The position numbers and the translations under genes are program-made. Below the pieces are notes generated by a model, which made no database searches, was not told where the DNA came from, and saw nothing but the letters and a program-made list of their open reading frames with translations. A DNA stretch of 64,000 nucleotides from Nautilus pompilius. Taxonomy: Eukaryota; Mollusca; Cephalopoda; Nautilida; Nautilidae. Positions 60,378-64,000 of this stretch are shown here, piece after piece. The number at the start of each line of letters is the position of its first letter. The stretch's first letter is position 1. The stretch lies in NCBI GenBank assembly GCA_018389105.1, contig JACATO010002204.1, positions 930,001 through 994,000 of the forward strand, written 5' to 3'.

Positions 60378-61440
60378 ATTAGTTTACATTGAGACTGCGA
60401 GCCGGCTACCCAACCTTACTCCCTCTCTCTCTGGAGGGAGGGGGAGGTAGGATTTTCCCAATGCTCTGACCTGTAGAAATGTGTTTTCTCACCCAGAAAT
60501 TTGGAGTCGAAAGAATTTAGTTAAACAAAAGCATATATTTACCTTATTTACTTGTAGCTCCTTTCCTCACAGCATGCGTACCTGAAAATATAAGCTTTGT
60601 CAACATAGCGCTCACGAGAAGTTACTTATTTTAAAACTGTCCATTAGTAAGGGTGGCTGGCGGCCGATCTTCTGCACGTGTGGTCGGTCGGTCATCGGGG
60701 GGGGGGGGGGCAGCGAGTTCACCTCACTGCAACATTTGGCAAAGCGAGCAGCCAAACGGAACAGTGGACCACTACAGTCAGTAACTTACACCAGGCATCA
60801 TCACCAACAACCCCAGAATAACTGTAGATAGAAGCCATAAAAGAAACAATCAGTTCATCCCACCCCCCCCCCACCGGCCCTTTTCCCCCTTCAGTAAGCC
60901 CCACCTTTTCAACTAAATATTCGCATGTACTCGTTGCTCGCTTCGATAACGGGATGGCCAACACACACACACACACTATGTACCTTCAGCACCACACATC
61001 CGCTGGACCACAAGATCTCCGGGTCAGTCCTCTTCCTATCGATCAAGGGAGCCCTGCCTTAACCTGCAAGATAAAAAACATTGCAGTGACAACCCTTACC
61101 CCCACTCCTTTCCCCACAAATTTACATAATTTTTAGCATCTAAACTTTACGAAATAAAAAACGCATCAGCTTTAATAAGGTTTTACAATTCAAAAACAAA
61201 GAAAAAAAATTGCTGACAAACCGAGATTCAAATAAAAAATGGCCGACTATTGGGGGGGGGGTTTCTCTGCACCACTCACTCTTCCTGTCTAAACCTGGCA
61301 AACTACGGTCAGAGTCCATAGAGGATGGAACCGGATCGCTAAAGCAGCTTTTTACGGAATCTCCACTCCAATTCCTGCATCCTATTCAGATGTAGAGATA
61401 ACCGCTGCAGAGTTGATTCCAGCAGCGCATGTACAGAGTT
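60378..61440 (-). promoter_or_regulatory. CpG-rich block, candidate promoter and first exon(s)
   Basis: This is the only long CpG- and GC-rich part of the window outside transposons. It contains CACGTG (E box), CGGTCGGTC, GGCGGCCG, TCGATAACGG and other CpG-bearing words, a run of 14 G (60697-60710), runs of 10 C (60863-60872) and 10 G (61252-61261), and (CA)n at 60960-60976. Minus-strand donor-like sites occur at 60790 (GGT|GTAAGTTAC), 61072 (CAG|GTTAAG) and 61556 (CCAG|GTAAAG), with acceptor-like sites near 60583 and 60825. An 85-codon minus frame (60719-60976) starts inside the (CA)n, so I do not call it a gene. Orientation is inferred from the donors and from the exon at 48764; a plus-strand or bidirectional promoter is also possible. 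Confidence 0.45.
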
Positions 61441-62422
61441 CATTACCAGTGCTATCAAACTAGTGAAACAACTTTCTACCTATTGACATCAACTCGATCC
61501 TTAGAACAGAAGTGCAGCAGCACTCATTTGTTTAGTAGCATAACACTTTGACTTTACCTGGACTGAAAGTTTCTTTTATTTCCTGGTACCCCTTCAGTAT
61601 CAATGGCATCTAAATGTCATCCTGACCTTACAGTTTGTATCAGAACATTTTTAATGTCCTTTCTATCAATAGTAGTCATTCAAGATGAGGAGGAAATAAT
61701 TTAACATTCTTATTTTCTTAATATTACCAATGTACAACAGTAACTTATATAAGAATTATACAAACTCATTGACATCTATTCTGGTATGAAAAGGTTTTGC
61801 CACTACAATACTTTTATGCTCTGCTCCAATCAACCAACTTTGCCAACCCTGCTCAATGACTAGGGAAAAATGTTCATCAAACTTTATCCATCACTAATCT
61901 GTACTGATATTATATTAGGAGATTTAATACACACATGACAACTTGACTCCAATACAAGAGTAATTATGAAAATAAAAGATCAAAGCAGTTTAGAAAATCA
62001 AAATAGAAAAAACAAAACTAACAATAGCAAGAAATTAGAGAATTAATTCTGGGAATACTAATGCTGAACTAATGGCCTCATTATGTTTTTTGTTTTAAAT
62101 TTATTTTTTTCATCTGACTAGATAATATAGATAGATACAATTTATGAGATAAATATCAATTAAGAATTTAGTCAACTTAGAAATCTAACCCAATTCCAGG
62201 GATAAGATCAGATGGTTTATGATTCAATTCAAAGTTTCTACAGCAATTATAATTTTTAAGAAGTTGGTACATAACTGTCATCATAACTTTTTAGAATAAT
62301 GTAGTACTTTTAACATTTTGTTTTTGTACAGTAACACAAAAACATTGCATGCTCTGAATTATACTGGCATCATTTCCCATATCTTTTAATAAAAATACAA
62401 AAGAACGATGACTGAACACATA
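61441..62422. other. AT-rich DNA, nothing recognised
   Basis: I see no supported feature between the CpG-rich block and the Tc1 relic. Confidence 0.45.
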
Positions 62423-63110
62423 CACACACACTGACTGGACACTTTATTAATACCTATACCTAATAATGGGTTGGGCCACCCTTTGCCTAAATAATGGCCA
62501 TGAGATACGTGGCAAAGAACCCACAAGGTACTGGAAGGTGTCCTGAGGGATATATTTCCCTATTCAGTCATTAATACTATATAAACTATGAAGCAAGCAA
62601 AATCTTCATGTTCCTCAAACTATGAACTCTTAATGCATCTAGTGAATGGAAGAAATGTCATCATGGAAGTAGCCATCTCCATCAAGGTAGACATAAAGCA
62701 TCATTAGATACAGTTGATTAGAAATGATGCTGAGATCATTTTTGGCATTCATTCTGCCTTCTAAAGAAAACCAAGAGGCCTAGGATATGCCAGCAAAACA
62801 ATCTCAAAATCATGACACTGCCACCAGAAATCTGGACAATTGCAACTATATAAGAGGGGTTAAATGATTCACAAGACTTTCCAAATATATCCTGTCTAAC
62901 CGCCTTTCTCTTCTTTTTGTCACTATGTATTTTCAGCCACAATTCTCCCTCATAACGAACATTTTACTTTTGCCATTGTTGATAAACTAAGATGACCAAT
63001 ATCTTGAAGCAGTCTACCAAAAATGTTGTCTTGGCCACTGTGGCACCCGCCAGACATGTACCTACTATCATGCCTCTTTTGAATGCTGTAAAGTTTTTTG
63101 CATTCTTATA
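62423..63110 (-). mobile_element. Tc1-like element relic with CACTTTATTA end, cut by a mariner
   Basis: The left end reads CACTGACTGGACACTTTATT, a terminus I know from a Tc1-like family common in fish and frog genomes. The element reads on the minus strand. Its N-terminal protein piece lies at the right side (about 63040-63085), so its 5' end should lie beyond 63110. There a mariner begins at 63113 after a TA. This suggests the mariner inserted into the element's 5' leader. The rest would lie outside the window. Confidence 0.75.
62440..63100 (-). pseudogene. Tc1-like transposase relic with internal deletion
   Basis: From the right on the minus strand it begins AFKRGMIVGTCLAGATVAKT, the N-terminal helix (pattern FxRGMxVGxRxAGxSxxxT). 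A deletion follows. Next come ENVRYEGELWLKIHSD, where the catalytic WSDES would sit and is lost, and SFNPSYIVAIVQISGGSVMI with LRLFCWHILGLLVFF (pattern MxPSxxVxxVQxxGGSVMVWGxFSWHxLGPLV). Only traces of the C-terminal part remain towards 62470. No catalytic residues survive. Confidence 0.75.
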
Positions 63111-63112
63111 TA

Positions 63113-64000
63113 CGAGGTCTGTCGAAAAAGTATCCGACTTTATTTTTTCCTGTGGGAAGTAATGATGTTAAGGAGGCAAAAGTGTGCATAGTGGAGCCAT
63201 ATGCCTTCATGTGCAGGCATGGATTTGGCGGGTTTGCTGGATGCATCAGTCGCTGTCAGGCAGCCAGCATGTGAGGTGCTATACTACTTACTCGTCGCAT
63301 TTTCATTTCGCCCATGATGACGGAACGTGTGAAACAACCATTTTGCATTAAGTTTTGCCAAAAGTTTGGAGATACCCAAGCAGAAACAATTTGCAAAATT
63401 CAACAGGTTTTTGGTGACAATGCCATGGGTGTTACCCAAAGAAAAGAATGGTACAACAGGTACAAAGACGGCTGCATATTAGTGGAGAGTGACCAGCATT
63501 CCGGGAGGTCATCAACAAGCTGCAATGCAGTTGTTATCGAGAAAGTGTGGACCTTGATAATGGAGGATCGTCGTTTGACAGTGTGGAAAATTGATGATGA
63601 GGTTGGGATCAGTAAAGATTCTGCACGTGCAATTTTAGGGAGGATTTGGGCTTGCGCCTGGAGATGAGACGTGGGTTTACGGGTACGACCAAGAAACCAA
63701 AGCTCAGTCATCACAGTGAAAGCACCCAACATCGCCAAGGCTCAAAATAGTACATCAGGTCCGGAGCAAAATCAAGGTGATGCTGACTGTTTTCTTCAAC
63801 TACCGAGGCGTTGTGCATCATGAATATGCAGCAGGACAAACAGTTACAAAGGAGTACTATCAGGAAGTCATCCGACATCTTCGTGTTGCAGTTCAGCGCA
63901 AGAGGCTAGGATCTGTGGACCTCACAAAACTGGCAGCTGCATCATGACAATGCCCCGGCTCATTCGTCGCTGCTGATCCAAGGTTTCTTGGCAAAGAAAG
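63113..64000 (+). mobile_element. Second copy of the 1089-2416 mariner, cut by the window end
   Basis: It begins CGAGGTCTGTCGAAAAAGTA directly after TA (63111-63112), the same end as the first mariner, in the opposite orientation. The leader, start region and coding sequence are clearly homologous to the first copy. The right end lies outside the window. Confidence 0.93.
63314..64000 (+). pseudogene. Mariner transposase, frameshifted and internally deleted
   Basis: Start ATGATGACGG is in frame with KQPFCIKFCQKFGDTQAETI and the HTH region (EWYNRYKDG, GRSSTSCNAVVIEKVW). Near 63637 one A is missing relative to the first copy, which shifts the frame. Immediately after, the sequence jumps from the LGLC region straight to GDE(T)WVYGYD, a deletion of about 120 bases (roughly residues 111-151 of the first copy). 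The catalytic part continues: the first D at GDETWV and HHDNAPAH (second D) near 63935. The second motif is better preserved here (HHDNAPAH) than in the first copy (HHDSAPVH). The end is cut at about residue 266. Together the two copies show independent decay from one active ancestor. Confidence 0.9.

Noticed and set aside
60719-60976. 85-codon minus-strand open frame in the CpG-rich block
   Set aside because: It starts inside a (CA)n microsatellite. Part could be exon sequence, but the frame as such is not supported.
1-64000. CRISPR arrays, operons, prophage or plasmid features
   Set aside because: The base composition, splice-like signals, SINEs and transposons are eukaryotic, and no regularly spaced repeats with unique spacers were seen.

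Overview
The window is AT-rich animal nuclear DNA (my estimate about 70% AT). It carries no operons, no rRNA or full tRNA genes and no CRISPR array. The mix points to a metazoan, most likely an invertebrate: several Tc1/mariner families, hAT elements with BED or ZMYM1-like transposases, tRNA-derived SINE heads, and many dinucleotide microsatellites. The near-intact mariner has close relatives in cephalopod and arthropod genomes. Other elements (a Tc1 with long terminal repeats, a second Tc1 with a CACTTTATTA end) resemble families I know mainly from fishes and frogs. I cannot fix the species; a mollusc is my best guess, held loosely.

Layout. 0.05-5.6 kb is a dense transposon cluster: a full-length mariner (1089-2416) sits inside a Tc1-like element (856-3712), followed by a second, decayed Tc1-like element (4109-5633). 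6.5-7.1 kb is a third Tc1 relic. 9.3-9.7 kb is a non-autonomous hAT with a target duplication. 10.1-11.1 kb is a weak pogo-like candidate. 11.99-13.25 kb is a DD37D mariner-type element. 19.5-20.1 kb is a mariner relic. 20-32 kb is mostly AT-rich DNA with microsatellites, a SINE head and a 74 bp MITE-like palindrome. 32.6-34.0 kb is another Tc1 relic. 37.4-42.86 kb is a hAT-within-hAT nest. 46.0-46.5 kb is a mariner relic; 47.45-47.6 kb is a SINE. 54.5-55.35 kb and 62.4-63.1 kb are two more Tc1 relics. A second copy of the first mariner starts at 63113, apparently inside the last Tc1 relic, and runs off the window.

Host genes. Evidence is thin. The best candidate is a 90 bp coding exon on the minus strand (48764-48853) with clean splice sites on both sides. 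A CpG-rich, G/C-tract-rich block at 60.4-61.4 kb lies upstream of it on the same strand and could be that gene's promoter and first exon; the rest would then be intron. Two further exon-like stretches on the plus strand (8390-8462, 52693-52920) and a 40-codon ORF with a signal-peptide-like start (18644) are weak candidates.

I found no obvious new multi-gene system. The notable content is the nested transposons, the possible horizontal-transfer families, a mariner ORF that is open for 347 codons but seems to have lost its start codon, and the unassigned exon.
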